From: Bacteroidota bacterium
Lineage (GTDB): Bacteria; Bacteroidota; Bacteroidia; AKYH767-A; OLB10
Assembly: GCA_016713445.1 (NCBI GenBank)
Contig: JADJPB010000017.1
Location: forward strand, 1 to 64,000
DNA: 64,000 nucleotides
Direction: 5' to 3'
Positions 45,725 to 55,434 of the stretch are shown here, one piece after another; the stretch's first letter is position 1; every line of letters starts with the position of its first letter. The notes beneath the pieces were generated by a model, which made no database searches, was not told the DNA's origin, and was given only the letters and a program-made list of their open reading frames with translations. The translations under genes and the position numbers were made by a program.

Positions 45725-47272
45725 ATGAAATACACTAAACAAATTCTGATGAGCATATTCGCTTGTCTTTACCTGAATCTTTCTTTTGCACAGCAAAACA
45801 CATTTCAACTCGAATTTTCATTGTCAGCGGGTGATGACGCTCGTGATGCCATTCAAAATGCTCAAGGTAATTATGTGGTGGTAGGATCTACATTTGTTGG
45901 TGGTTCAAATTATGACCCTGTAATATCTATTGTTTCACCAACGGGTGTCGTTTTGCAAACCAAAAGCTTTGCGTCAACTACAAGTGATTTTTTTTATTCT
46001 GTTTGTCAAACTGCTGATGGAGGATATTTTTTAACAGGAGGATCATTCGTAACATCTAATAATTACGATTGTTTGGTAGTGAAATTGGATTCTAATTTAA
46101 ACACAGTTTTTCATAAAGTATATGGTACACCTGGAAATGATTACGGAAATAGCGGCTTTGAAGTTTCTCCAGGTCGTTATACAGTCACTGGAACTATCGC
46201 ACTTGGAGGGAGCGCAAAACCAGCTGTTTTTACACTAGATGAACAAGGAGCTATATTAAGTGAAGGCTACTTAGTCACGAATCAATTTGCAAGCCCCAAT
46301 TATAAGGGCCGTTATTTAGGGAATAATGAAATTGCAATTTCAAATTTAACAAATGCGATTTCTATTGTAGATACGAACGGTGTCATTGTAAAAAATTACC
46401 CGAATAGTTTTGGTATCTATTCAACGGATATTACCAAGACTCAAAGTGGAGAGTATGTTTGTGTTTCAGTATCAAATTATGGCGCTCCAACTGGAAGTAC
46501 TTTGTCGTTCGCAATCATTGATAGTACACTTAGCAGTTATGTTGGTGGAAATTCCTTTAAGGTGAATGGAAAAGATATTCTACCTGTAAAGGTTATTCAA
46601 GATGCAAATGGTGATTATCTTGTTGCAGGGAATTCTTACGATTTTAATTCGGGAAATTATATTCCAATATTATTGAAGTTGGATGCTACAGGAAATTATA
46701 TTTGGTGTAATAGCTTTAAGCCGAGTGTAACGTCGAGTGCTAAGTTTAATTCGATGGCAGCTACATCCGATGGCGGTGTTCTCTTAGCTGGAAATGTAGG
46801 ACCGTGGAATAATCAACATTTCTTCGTTGTGAAATTGGATTCTGCTGGAAACAGTGTTTGCAATGCTGTAAATTATGCGCTTACTACACAAAGTCAATCC
46901 GTGCAATCCCAAACTACGCATTCGCAGTACACGGGTTCTATTGGACTTTTAAGTACCGTAATCACACCTTTTGGAACGGTAACGCCTACGGTTAATTTGA
47001 TTTGTTTAAGTACTGCTGTGAAGGAATTGAATGAACATAGTGGAATTTCAATTCAACCCACACTAGTTCAGGACGCATTTACAATTTCTTCCATTTCGAG
47101 CGAACCGATAGAACTTTCGATATTCGATGCAAAAGGAAAATTGATTCTTACCAGACAAGTAGCTAACGGTACTTTGATAAGTTTATCAGATCAAGCGTCT
47201 GGATATTATTTTATTAAAGGCGTTCAGAAGGATGGACCAGTTTTTTCTGCAAGGGTGTTGAGAGTAGAATAA
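45725..47272 (+). CDS. T9SS-secreted beta-propeller-like protein
   Basis: A 515-residue protein. The signal peptide (1-21) ends at SFAQQ. The body (about 25-430) is built of ~50-residue repeats with the pattern GGYFLTGGSF...NYDCLVVKLDSN and GDYLVAGNSYDF...YIPILLKLDATG, similar to delta-60/SBBP-like propeller repeats common in Bacteroidota. A low-complexity Ser/Gln/Thr stretch (TTQSQSVQSQTTHSQ) follows. The C-terminus is a divergent type A sorting domain in which IQPTLVQDAF replaces the usual PNP. ATG 45725 is chosen over the in-frame 45698. Function unknown; probably surface-exposed. Confidence 0.78.
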   Translation: MKYTKQILMSIFACLYLNLSFAQQNTFQLEFSLSAGDDARDAIQNAQGNYVVVGSTFVGGSNYDPVISIVSPTGVVLQTKSFASTTSDFFYSVCQTADGGYFLTGGSFVTSNNYDCLVVKLDSNLNTVFHKVYGTPGNDYGNSGFEVSPGRYTVTGTIALGGSAKPAVFTLDEQGAILSEGYLVTNQFASPNYKGRYLGNNEIAISNLTNAISIVDTNGVIVKNYPNSFGIYSTDITKTQSGEYVCVSVSNYGAPTGSTLSFAIIDSTLSSYVGGNSFKVNGKDILPVKVIQDANGDYLVAGNSYDFNSGNYIPILLKLDATGNYIWCNSFKPSVTSSAKFNSMAATSDGGVLLAGNVGPWNNQHFFVVKLDSAGNSVCNAVNYALTTQSQSVQSQTTHSQYTGSIGLLSTVITPFGTVTPTVNLICLSTAVKELNEHSGISIQPTLVQDAFTISSISSEPIELSIFDAKGKLILTRQVANGTLISLSDQASGYYFIKGVQKDGPVFSARVLRVE

Positions 47273-47288
47273 GGATCAATGGTATTAT

Positions 47289-47318
47289 TTGAGTTGTACT
47301 CCATGTAATATACATTTT
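47289..47318 (+). promoter_or_regulatory. Promoter of the GNAT gene
   Basis: TTG (47289-47291), a 19-nt spacer and TACATTTT (47311-47318), one base from the TAnnTTTG consensus (a G follows immediately after). It lies 20 nt before ATG 47338. Confidence 0.6.
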
Positions 47319-47337
47319 GATTATATAGATTTGCAGG

Positions 47338-47847
47338 ATGGTCATCACTATTACCGAGAGATTGCTTGTTCGAGAATTATCCGTTTCTGATGCTTCATTT
47401 ATTTTGGAGTTGGTGAATTCGCCTTCCTGGTTGAAATTTATTGGAGATCGTGGAGTGAAGAATTTGGATGATGCTAAAGCGTATTTGAAAAATGGTCCGT
47501 TAAAAAGTTACGACAATAATGGTTTTGGATTGTATTGGGTGGGTTTAAGGGAATCTAATACACCGATTGGAATGTGCGGTGTTATTAAAAGAGTTGATTT
47601 TGAAAGTCCAGATATTGGTTTCGCTTTTTTACCTGAATACGAAGGAAAAGGATTTGGATTTGAATCGGCAAGTGCTATTTTGGATTATTGCAAAACAGAA
47701 TTCCATCTTAAAAAAATATTAGGCATCACCTTAGAAGCAAACACAGCTTCCATTCGCTTACTCGAAAAACTCGGATTGACTTTCGAAAAGAAATTTATCT
47801 ATGAGTCGACAAAGGAAGAGTTGTTGCTATATGCGTTGAATTATTAA
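47338..47847 (+). CDS. GNAT-family N-acetyltransferase (RimJ/RimL-like)
   Basis: A 169-residue cytoplasmic acetyl-CoA-dependent transferase. The start ITERLLVRELSVSDASFIL, the central GLYWVGLRESNTPIGMCGV, the acetyl-CoA-binding LPEYEGKGFGFESA (Q/RxxGxG/A-type loop) and the C-terminal EANTASIRLLEKLGLTFEK are typical of RimJ-type enzymes. The substrate is unknown: ribosomal protein N-termini or small amines are both possible. Its own promoter is visible just upstream. Confidence 0.87.
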   Translation: MVITITERLLVRELSVSDASFILELVNSPSWLKFIGDRGVKNLDDAKAYLKNGPLKSYDNNGFGLYWVGLRESNTPIGMCGVIKRVDFESPDIGFAFLPEYEGKGFGFESASAILDYCKTEFHLKKILGITLEANTASIRLLEKLGLTFEKKFIYESTKEELLLYALNY

Positions 47848-47991
47848 AAAGTTCTAATAATACAAACTAAAGAATTGTATTGGTACTGTTTATTTAACTA
47901 CAATTTTTATTAGGTGGATGTATAACATTTTATTCTGAGTGAATAATTAAAATCTAATCTAAAGTCCAACATCTAAAATCTAACCTCTCCC

Positions 47992-48643
47992 ATGTCCTTC
48001 ACCATCGCCATCTCCAAAACCCGCACACCTTTTAAATCGAACAATTGGTTAAAAGGCTTTCTCTTGATCTTCTTTATTGTTTGGGCAAGCACCCTGGTGG
48101 GAACCACCGATATGAATAATTGGATCTTAGAGAATGTGCTTGTCTTTTTGTTTCTGCCTTTTTTAATGATCACTTATAAGAAGTATCAATTTAGCGATGT
48201 GAGTTATTTACTCTTTTGTATCTATTTGTGTCTGCATGTTTATGGATCAAAATATACATATGCCGAAAATCCTTTCGGATATTGGTTGCAGGATACTTTT
48301 CATACTTCCAGAAATCATTATGATCGCATTGTGCATTTTAGTTTTGGATTTTTATTAGCTTATCCCATGCGTGAAATGTTTTTACGTTGGCTAACTTATC
48401 CAAAATGGGTTTCATGGTTGTTGCCTATAGAAATTACTTTATCTATCAGTGCTTTTTACGAATTAATAGAATGGGCTGTGGCTGATGTGTTTTTTAAAGC
48501 GCAAGGTGATGCCTACCTTGGAACACAGGGCGATATTTGGGATGCGCAGAAAGATATTATGTTAGCTTTTTTCCGGCGCAATATTAGCCACGACCATTGT
48601 AACTATAATAAAAAGAGTATTTAAGGTTTACGAGGAAAAATAA
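47992..48643 (+). CDS. DUF2238 (YjdF-type) membrane protein, frameshifted near the end
   Basis: A ~216-residue inner-membrane protein with about six helices. Landmarks are NPFGYWLQDTF followed by RNHYDRIVHFSFGFLLAYP and the C-terminal GDAYLGTQGDIWDAQKDIMLA, which are the DUF2238 signature. Function unknown. The frame as given ends in RRNISHD at 48624, but after removing one base at the cc of 48573-48574 it reads GAILATTIVTIIKRVFK and stops at 48643, the expected last helix. The start ATG 47992 follows a spacer containing the phrase aacatctaaaatctaacctc. Confidence 0.82.
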
Positions 48644-48850
48644 TTTGTTCGCTGCTGGCTTCTGGCTTCTAGTATTTTTTACATTCTCTAGTGCCCTCTA
48701 GTGCCTCTAGTGCTCTCTAGTGTTAAAAAAATGTTGTTTTAATATTTTTCCATATTTAAACAAGAATAAGCAGCGAATCGCTAGAAGCTAGTAGCTAAAA
48801 AAAGCGATCAACAGACTAAATTCAACTTACGCTTCTTGCGTCACAAGAAA
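48644..48850. repeat. Spacer with 'ctctagtgcc' tandem phrases
   Basis: At about 48683-48725 the phrase ctctagtgcc/ctctagtgct is repeated four times and ends in ctctagtgttaaa. On both sides lie gctggcttctggcttctag and gctagaagctagtagct. No gene is seen. It separates convergent genes. Confidence 0.7.
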
Positions 48851-50155
48851 CTAGTTCTTCACAAATCGTAGCTGCGATTTTCCAGATTTCAAAATATAAA
48901 TTCCGTTTGGCCAATTCTCAATAGAGATCGTGTTCAATCCTTGCATTGCTTTTTGACTAAATTGAAGTTGTCCCATCGAATTATAAATTTCAATCATATT
49001 GTATTCCGCAGATTTAATTTCGAAAGATATTTGTTCTTCCGCAGGATTAGGGAAAATACTCAATGCCTCATCATTATTTATTTCATCTATGCCTACTGAA
49101 CCTATCGTGTAAATTTCAACACTGCTAAGCACATTAAAGGGCGGAGTATGTCCACCTCCTATGAAAAATTTATTTCCTAGCGAAGTTGCCGCAGCAAAAG
49201 CTCTGCCCGTTGTTAAGGAGTCGAGATACCAAGTGTTAGTTAATGTATCTAAAATATCTACTGTTTTATAAACAAACGAAGCACCAACATTACTTCCACC
49301 CGCAAAGATTACTTTATCAGCCAACGAAGAAGAACATAAATTTGTGCGTGCTTGTGATAATGAATCTATGGACCAAGTATTCGTACTTACATCATAAATA
49401 TCTATTCTTTTACTGGGTAATCCATTTGCATCTTCTCCTCCAGCAATGTAAATCTTATTTCCTATTGAAGTCGCGGTTGAATTCCATCTAGGAATTGAAA
49501 GTTGAGCACTAGTCACCGTCTGTAGTACTGTATTGTAAATATCTACGGAACCAGTTACTGTTCCAGTATTATCTTTCCCGCCGGCAAAAACAACAATGTC
49601 TCCCGATCCGGCACCACATAGACCATATTTTGCAGCAGGTAAATTTTGTACTGTCCATGTTCCAGATACGACATCGTAAATATCTATGGTTGTAAAAACT
49701 AAATTTTGAAAGCTGTTTTGCCCCCCTGCAAAATATATTTTGTTGTTTGATGAAGCACTCGCTAATTTAAATCTAGGCACGCTTAATTGCGAAACAGACC
49801 ATTGGCCAGAGATAGCATCATATATATCAACCTTATCATAAGCTGTCAAAATCCAGTCGTTAGCACCACCTGCAAAAACCACTTTGTTCCCCGCACTTCC
49901 ACAAGAGAGCCAAGTGCGACCAGCAGATAAGTTGCCCGAGGAATTCCAATTTCCTGTGGTCAAATCATACACATCCCGAGCTGGAGGTGGAATGCTGATT
50001 AAACCAATACCTCCAGCAAATACTACTTTATTTCCAACTGCGCCCGCTGCCAGATATTGGCGCGGAGATCCTAATGCACTTGAAGACCATTGTGCAATTG
50101 AATTTTGGGTACAGAAGATGCAATTGATGAATACGAGTAAAATGATTCTTTTCAT
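48851..50155 (-). CDS. Kelch-repeat propeller protein with T9SS sorting domain
   Basis: A 434-residue secreted protein. The signal peptide (1-21) ends at SIAQW. About 22-350 contains seven Kelch-type repeats, each with a NKVVFAGG/NKIYFAGG strand, a VDIYD strand and a conserved Trp (TGNW, SGQW, SGTW, TNTW). They form a galactose-oxidase-like propeller used for binding or catalysis; no copper ligands are identifiable. The type A sorting domain is at about 362-434 (IFPNPAEEQIS ... NSMGQLQFS ... NGIYILKS). It is followed on the minus strand by a spacer with repeats. Confidence 0.87.
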   Translation of the reverse strand: MKRIILLVFINCIFCTQNSIAQWSSSALGSPRQYLAAGAVGNKVVFAGGIGLISIPPPARDVYDLTTGNWNSSGNLSAGRTWLSCGSAGNKVVFAGGANDWILTAYDKVDIYDAISGQWSVSQLSVPRFKLASASSNNKIYFAGGQNSFQNLVFTTIDIYDVVSGTWTVQNLPAAKYGLCGAGSGDIVVFAGGKDNTGTVTGSVDIYNTVLQTVTSAQLSIPRWNSTATSIGNKIYIAGGEDANGLPSKRIDIYDVSTNTWSIDSLSQARTNLCSSSLADKVIFAGGSNVGASFVYKTVDILDTLTNTWYLDSLTTGRAFAAATSLGNKFFIGGGHTPPFNVLSSVEIYTIGSVGIDEINNDEALSIFPNPAEEQISFEIKSAEYNMIEIYNSMGQLQFSQKAMQGLNTISIENWPNGIYILKSGKSQLRFVKN

Positions 50156-50286
50156 TTTTTATATAATTTATCTTTCGTAAATGTAGATAACCTTGATATA
50201 AAGAGAAAGTATAATCGATAATGTTGTATCCCTATTAATAGGTAATTAATGGTGATTTAATCAAAAATGGTTTTAGTTAAAATAAC

Positions 50287-50326
50287 AAAGCCGCAACAAA
50301 TCTCTGTGTGGGATCGCTGCGGCTTT
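50287..50326 (-). terminator. Terminator after the small T9SS gene (minus strand)
   Basis: aaagccgca (50287-50295) and tgcggcttt (50318-50326) form a perfect 9-bp GC-rich stem. On the minus strand it is followed by a T-rich stretch (gttatttt). It lies 20 nt beyond the stop at 50346. Confidence 0.75.
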
Positions 50327-50345
50327 ATGTGTAAAACGGAAAAAT

Positions 50346-51029
50346 CTAATCTTGCTTCATCAAACGGAAGCTAGCACGGTGCATGCCGCTTCCAATAATC
50401 TCGAGTAAGTATAAACCTGCTGGTAAATCTTGAATTTGCAGACTCATTTTATATACTGATCCTAAATCTTCTTGTTTTATAAGTTGTCCTTTGGAGTTGA
50501 AAATTCTTACGCTTTCAAGCCTAATTTCCAGGCTCATTATTTGCGCCAAGTCGTAGGCTGGGTTCGGATAAATACTTAGCCCAGGTATCCCTGTTAAATC
50601 GTCTATTCCTTGTGCCTGGTTATTGATAAAAAAAGTTGTAAATGTAGCAGTATCAACAGTTAAAGCTTGAGAACTGTGCGGCCAAACCACCACTACATTA
50701 TTTCCAGGACGGAAAACCGAGCCGTCAAATAAGTATCCACCTGGAGGGAAAAAGCTAATCGTATCGCCCGGAAGAATTGTCCAAATGGTGGTTTGGTTAT
50801 AGTAGATGTATGAATAAATATTACTATCCGTTCGCAAGATGATCTGCAAGGGTCCCTGGTAGGTAGCAGATCCAATATTTTCTACCGTAGCCCCAATAGG
50901 CAATATTTGTCCATTGTATACAGTGTCGGGCCAGTTAATGATCGCATTCACTCTTAAATGTGCTTGCGCAAACGCTCCTCCTGCTTGAAGCAAGACAAGA
51001 AATAGGCATAGATATAGGATGCGTTTCAT
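50346..51029 (-). CDS. Small T9SS-secreted protein with CARDB-like domain
   Basis: A 227-residue protein. The signal peptide (1-21) ends at AFAQAH. A single Ig-like, CARDB-resembling domain (about 22-145) shows NAIINWPDTVYNGQILPIGATVENIG and a PGDTISF strand, each seen in part. A type A sorting domain follows (about 155-227: IYPNPAYDLA ... NSKGQLIKQ ... AGLYLLEI). ATG at 51029 starts the signal peptide; the longer frame opens with TTG at 51068 and is not supported. Likely an accessory surface protein; function unknown. Confidence 0.78.
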   Translation of the reverse strand: MKRILYLCLFLVLLQAGGAFAQAHLRVNAIINWPDTVYNGQILPIGATVENIGSATYQGPLQIILRTDSNIYSYIYYNQTTIWTILPGDTISFFPPGGYLFDGSVFRPGNNVVVVWPHSSQALTVDTATFTTFFINNQAQGIDDLTGIPGLSIYPNPAYDLAQIMSLEIRLESVRIFNSKGQLIKQEDLGSVYKMSLQIQDLPAGLYLLEIIGSGMHRASFRLMKQD

Positions 51030-51127
51030 TTTAAGAGTAGTAATAATTAATAGATCAAATTTACACAACCCCTTTGTTAGAATAAAACATAATTTATTTA
51101 TATCTTACGCGTCCAAACCAAGGATTT

Positions 51128-52584
51128 ATGGACCATCTCCCCCGATTAGTGAAAGCACTCAATAAAGAGCAGGTTCGGTATTTTAAACTTTTCGCCAGCC
51201 GTACACAACAATCATTTGAGCGGAAAGATATCAAGCTTTTCGACTTTTTAAGGAAGAATGAGGAGGATAAAGAAGAAGCATTTCTTCAAAAACTTTATCC
51301 AGGAGAGTCGAAAAATGCATGGTACCGTTTGCGCAATCGGTTGTTAAGTGATTTAAATAAATCCTTATCGGTTTTGCATTACGAAGATGATGCTTTTGTT
51401 CATGCTTGCCATATGTTGGCATTGTATAAATTTTTCTTCAGTAAGAATTTGTTGGAAGAAGCAAGTTATTATTTACGTCGCTGTGAACGCAGCGCAGAAT
51501 CGATTGAAAATTATGAATTGTTAGATATCGTTTTTGGGAATACATCCGCCTTTCACATGAGTCATTACAGGTAGATCCACAAAATTTTATCGATAAGCGA
51601 AAGGAGAATCGCCAGCGCCTGGAAGACATTCGCGCTATCGATGACTTGCTTGCCGTGGTTACTTATCGATTAAAAACAACACAAAATTTTGCACCTGATC
51701 GGAATCCATTATTGGATTTGCTGAAGAAAACTACAGATGATTTTATTAAAGATCGCGATCTTAAAAACAGTCCTCAATTGCGTTTTCGTATTTATCGTGC
51801 CGTTAGTCAGGTTTTATTGCAACGTCACGAGTATAAACCACTCGAACAATACCTGTTAACGACATTCAAGGAATTTGAGAAGGAAAATCTTTTCAATCGT
51901 TCGAATCACGATACAAAGTTGCAAATGCTCACCTATATTGTAAATACTTTGTTTAAGACCGATAAGTTAAAACAGAGCTTGCTTTGGGCTGAGAAGTTGA
52001 AAGTAGCGATGGATGAGTTTAATCAATTGCTCTTTGATAAATATTTTTTCTTTTATTACAATGCACTTGTTATAAATTATTCTGTGTTGGATCCAAATCA
52101 GGCTATTACTATTTTAGAAGATTTGAAAGATCAATCACGTATTAAGTCGAATGCTTATTATTTATGGTTTGTGTATTTAAATTTGGCGGTGTTGCATTTC
52201 GATCAAACAAATTATAAAGTAGCGATTAAACATTTTGGAAAGCTTTCTTTGTTGGATGGATTTAAAAGTGCAGATGCTTCACTGAGATTGAAAATAACTA
52301 TCGGAGAATTGTTGAATCGGTATGAATTGGGGCAGATGGATGTACTCGAATATAAAATGAATCGACTCAATAAGGAGTATAAACTGTTGATCAACGACGA
52401 GGATCACTATGCCGAAAAAGAGATTCTCGAAATATTAAAGCGAATGCTCAATGTGGCGGAAGTAAAAAATGACCCTAAATTAAGGGATAAAATGAACGCA
52501 TTCTCAGATTGGACACGTAAGAATTATGAGGGTGATGGAGTAATTATTGACTATGGCAATTGGGTTAGAATGCATATTAAATGA
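51128..52584 (+). CDS. Conserved helical protein of unknown function, one frameshift
   Basis: Joined across a break, a ~485-residue cytoplasmic protein, mostly alpha-helical and rich in Leu, Lys, Asp and Tyr, with TPR-like helix pairs (for example AYYLWFVYLNLAVLHFDQ, YKVAIKHFGKLSLLDGF). The frame ends at 51574, but GEYIRLSHESLQVDPQNFIDKR continues in the next frame. One G missing in the ggg run at 51536-51538 restores it. No signal peptide, membrane helix or catalytic motif is seen. I do not recognise a function. The spacing is independent of the flanking genes. Confidence 0.7.
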
Positions 52585-52627
52585 GTAAATTAGGCTTTTT
52601 TAATTAGTTTTTGAGCTTTTTGATTGC

Positions 52628-52654
52628 TTGTTTCATGCAATTTTATGTATTTTG
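52628..52654 (+). promoter_or_regulatory. Candidate promoter of the nine-PKD gene
   Basis: TTG (52628-52630), a 17-nt spacer and TATTTTG (52648-52654), one base short of the consensus. It would give a ~85-nt leader to ATG 52744. Confidence 0.45.
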
Positions 52655-52743
52655 AATGCGTAATATATTGCAAAAATGAACTTTTGGCTTCGGAGGTCAA
52701 AAATTACTTTTGATTCATAGTTCAACCACAGCCACTAGTACCA

Positions 52744-55269
52744 ATGAGAAAGCTTACCTTAATTCCTGTCTTCTTTTTATTAATCTTTAATCGAACTGCT
52801 TCAGCGCAATGCCAAGCGAACTTTGTTTATACACAGCAATCAGGATCAAATACAATATCGTTTGTAAATACAAGTACCGGAAATTATTCGGCCCTATCCT
52901 GGTATTTAGGTGATGGTAGTTCGGCAAGTACTTCAAATGTAACGCATACGTATGCTCCAGGTATATATGGTGTTTGTTTAACCGTTTGGGATAGCTTGAA
53001 TGGTTGTCAATCTACTTTCTGTGATACGCTGTATATTAATTCGACGCCAACATGTCAAGCGAGCTTCACAACTACTTATCAAGGAAATTTAATTCAGTTT
53101 TTAAACAATTCTACAGGACCTTATTCTCAAGTGTATTGGAGTTTCGGTGATGGTACGAATTCTACAACGATAAGTCCGTGGCATCAATTTGCACAACCTG
53201 GAGTGTATACAGTTTGCTTAACAGTGGGTGATAGCGCTACTTCCTGTTTCGACACGTATTGTCAAACTGTCGTTTTCCAAGGAACTGGAAATTGTGATGC
53301 TTCATTTAATACGGTAGATAGCGCTGGCTTCACTTGGTTTTTACCAACTGTTTATAATCCTAATTATTATTATTACTGGAGTTTTGGAGATGGAAATTCA
53401 TCCACTCAAATTTATCCAGTTCATCAATATGCGACACAAGGAACTTTTTTAGCATGCTTAACAGTGATCGATTCTTCAACAAATTGCTTTATTAGTAATT
53501 GCGATTCTGTGTCAAACCTACCTCCTTCAGGATGTATGGCTGCATTTAATTATCAGGTGTCAAATGGAACTGCATACCTCGCAGGATTTAATAGTGGTGT
53601 TGGTGGTGTGGCTAGTTACTCTTGGTCATTTGGAGATGGTACTAGTGGAACAGGAAGTAATCCGATGCATAATTATAGTGTTAGTGGAATGTATACCGTT
53701 TGTTTAATTATTCAAACATTTAATGGTTGTATTGATTCCGTTTGTAATTTAATTCAAATTCCAGCTTTCAATCCTTGTAGTGCTATCATTTCTTATCAAG
53801 CTACAAATTATATAGGTGCTTTTTCAGGAAGTGCAACAGGTGGTAATGTTAATTCTTGGGCCTGGTATTTTTCAGATGGTACAACAGCATCCGGTCAACA
53901 TGTAACGCATACTTTTCCAACAGCGGGATTTTATGATGTTTGTTTGTACATCACAACCAATAACGGGTGTTTTGATTCAACATGTCAGCAAGTATATATA
54001 CCTGGACCTTCTGTAATTTGTCAGCCTTACTTTACTTACACTACTGGTGCGAATAATGTAGTTTCATTTACCAATCAAACGCAAGGGAATCCTACAAATT
54101 ATTATTGGAATTTTGGAGATGGATCTACTTCAACAAGTGTGAATCCAACACAAACATATTCGCAGAGTGGAATGTATATTGTTTGCTTAACCGTTGTAGA
54201 TTCTTCCATGGGTTGTAGCGCTACTTACTGCGATACGATTACTGTAGGAAATGTGATTGGAAATTGTAATGCTCAATTCCAATATGTTGATAGTCTTGGT
54301 ACGTATTTTTTCTTTCCGATCAATAATCCTAACTATTATTACCATTGGAATTTTGGAGATGGATTTGTAAGCAATGCAATGTATCCTTCTCATTTTTATT
54401 CATTATCCGGATGGTTTAATGTATGCTTAACCGTAATTGATAGTTTGAATAATTGCTCAGACTACTGGTGCGATTCAATATTTGTACCGAACAACAACGG
54501 TTGTCAAGCTTACTTTTATACATCGGTGGATTCTTTAACAGGTGCTGTCACATTCATGAATCAATCACAAGGAAATTATTCTAATGTGATTTGGTCGTTT
54601 GGTGATGGAACATCTTCCACGTCAACGCTACCTACACATACTTATGCAGCTCCGGGAACATACATCGCTTGCTTAATCATCTTTGGTAATAATTGTCAGA
54701 ATTCTTATTGCGATTCGATTGTAATCGGATCCGGAGTGAATTGTATTCCGATGTTTTATGCAGTGCCGGACACCCTTTTTGGAAATGGAAATGTTACGTT
54801 TTACATTGCTAATTCTTGTCCGGGCTGGCAATATGTTTGGACATTCGGCGATGGCACAAATGGATCAGGTGTAGGTCCGTTCATTCATCAATACAGCGCT
54901 ACTGGTTGGTACTACGTATGTGTTACGGCTTACGATAATAACGGTAACGCATTAACGTATTGCGATAGTGTTTATGGGTTGCGTCTTTCATCAGGATTAA
55001 ACGAAACCATCAATACACAATCATTACAATTATACCCAAACCCGACACGCGGAGACTTTCAGCTTAAGTTCGAATTAACGAAAGCCTCATCTATTATAAT
55101 AGAGATCTTAAGCATTCAAGGACAACTGATCCAAAGCAGAATACAGGAACATCCCTCAGGCGTATCACAGATGCGCTTCGACCTGTCTGCTTTGGAGTCC
55201 GGAATGTACATGATCCGCATAAAAACTGCTGAACAACAAATTAATTCGCGATTTTCAATTCAGCAATAA
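52744..55269 (+). CDS. Nine-PKD-repeat surface protein with T9SS sorting domain
   Basis: An 841-residue predicted adhesin. The signal peptide (1-21) ends at ASAQC. Nine PKD-like repeats are marked by WYLGDGSS, WSFGDGTN, WSFGDGNS, WSFGDGTS, WYFSDGTT, WNFGDGST, WNFGDGFV, WSFGDGTS and WTFGDGTN. Each repeat has a VCLTV strand and a CxxxxCD pair (for example GCQSTFCDTLY), giving regular cysteines that probably form disulfides. The type A sorting domain is at about 765-841 (LYPNPTRGDF ... SIQGQLIQS ... SGMYMIRI). It is a paralogue of the 14149 protein in the sigma operon but stands alone with its own terminator. Confidence 0.88.
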   Translation: MRKLTLIPVFFLLIFNRTASAQCQANFVYTQQSGSNTISFVNTSTGNYSALSWYLGDGSSASTSNVTHTYAPGIYGVCLTVWDSLNGCQSTFCDTLYINSTPTCQASFTTTYQGNLIQFLNNSTGPYSQVYWSFGDGTNSTTISPWHQFAQPGVYTVCLTVGDSATSCFDTYCQTVVFQGTGNCDASFNTVDSAGFTWFLPTVYNPNYYYYWSFGDGNSSTQIYPVHQYATQGTFLACLTVIDSSTNCFISNCDSVSNLPPSGCMAAFNYQVSNGTAYLAGFNSGVGGVASYSWSFGDGTSGTGSNPMHNYSVSGMYTVCLIIQTFNGCIDSVCNLIQIPAFNPCSAIISYQATNYIGAFSGSATGGNVNSWAWYFSDGTTASGQHVTHTFPTAGFYDVCLYITTNNGCFDSTCQQVYIPGPSVICQPYFTYTTGANNVVSFTNQTQGNPTNYYWNFGDGSTSTSVNPTQTYSQSGMYIVCLTVVDSSMGCSATYCDTITVGNVIGNCNAQFQYVDSLGTYFFFPINNPNYYYHWNFGDGFVSNAMYPSHFYSLSGWFNVCLTVIDSLNNCSDYWCDSIFVPNNNGCQAYFYTSVDSLTGAVTFMNQSQGNYSNVIWSFGDGTSSTSTLPTHTYAAPGTYIACLIIFGNNCQNSYCDSIVIGSGVNCIPMFYAVPDTLFGNGNVTFYIANSCPGWQYVWTFGDGTNGSGVGPFIHQYSATGWYYVCVTAYDNNGNALTYCDSVYGLRLSSGLNETINTQSLQLYPNPTRGDFQLKFELTKASSIIIEILSIQGQLIQSRIQEHPSGVSQMRFDLSALESGMYMIRIKTAEQQINSRFSIQQ

Positions 55270-55294
55270 TCCGCGTTGACCGGAATGCGGATCA

Positions 55295-55331
55295 CCGTCC
55301 TGTAGCATTTGCTACGGGACGGATTTTTTTT
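55295..55331 (+). terminator. Terminator of the nine-PKD gene
   Basis: ccgtcctgtagca (55295-55307) pairs with tgctacgggacgg (one G-T pair; the right arm ends at 55322), followed by a T run (55324-55331). It begins 26 nt after the stop codon. Confidence 0.88.
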
Positions 55332-55434
55332 GTGGGGTACCCATTTTACCTCAATTCATGGTTCTTTCTAGGGGCTTATTGAAGGGAATCCCTCATTTGC
55401 CTAAAAAGCTGTTACTTTGTAGCGTATTCCCGCT

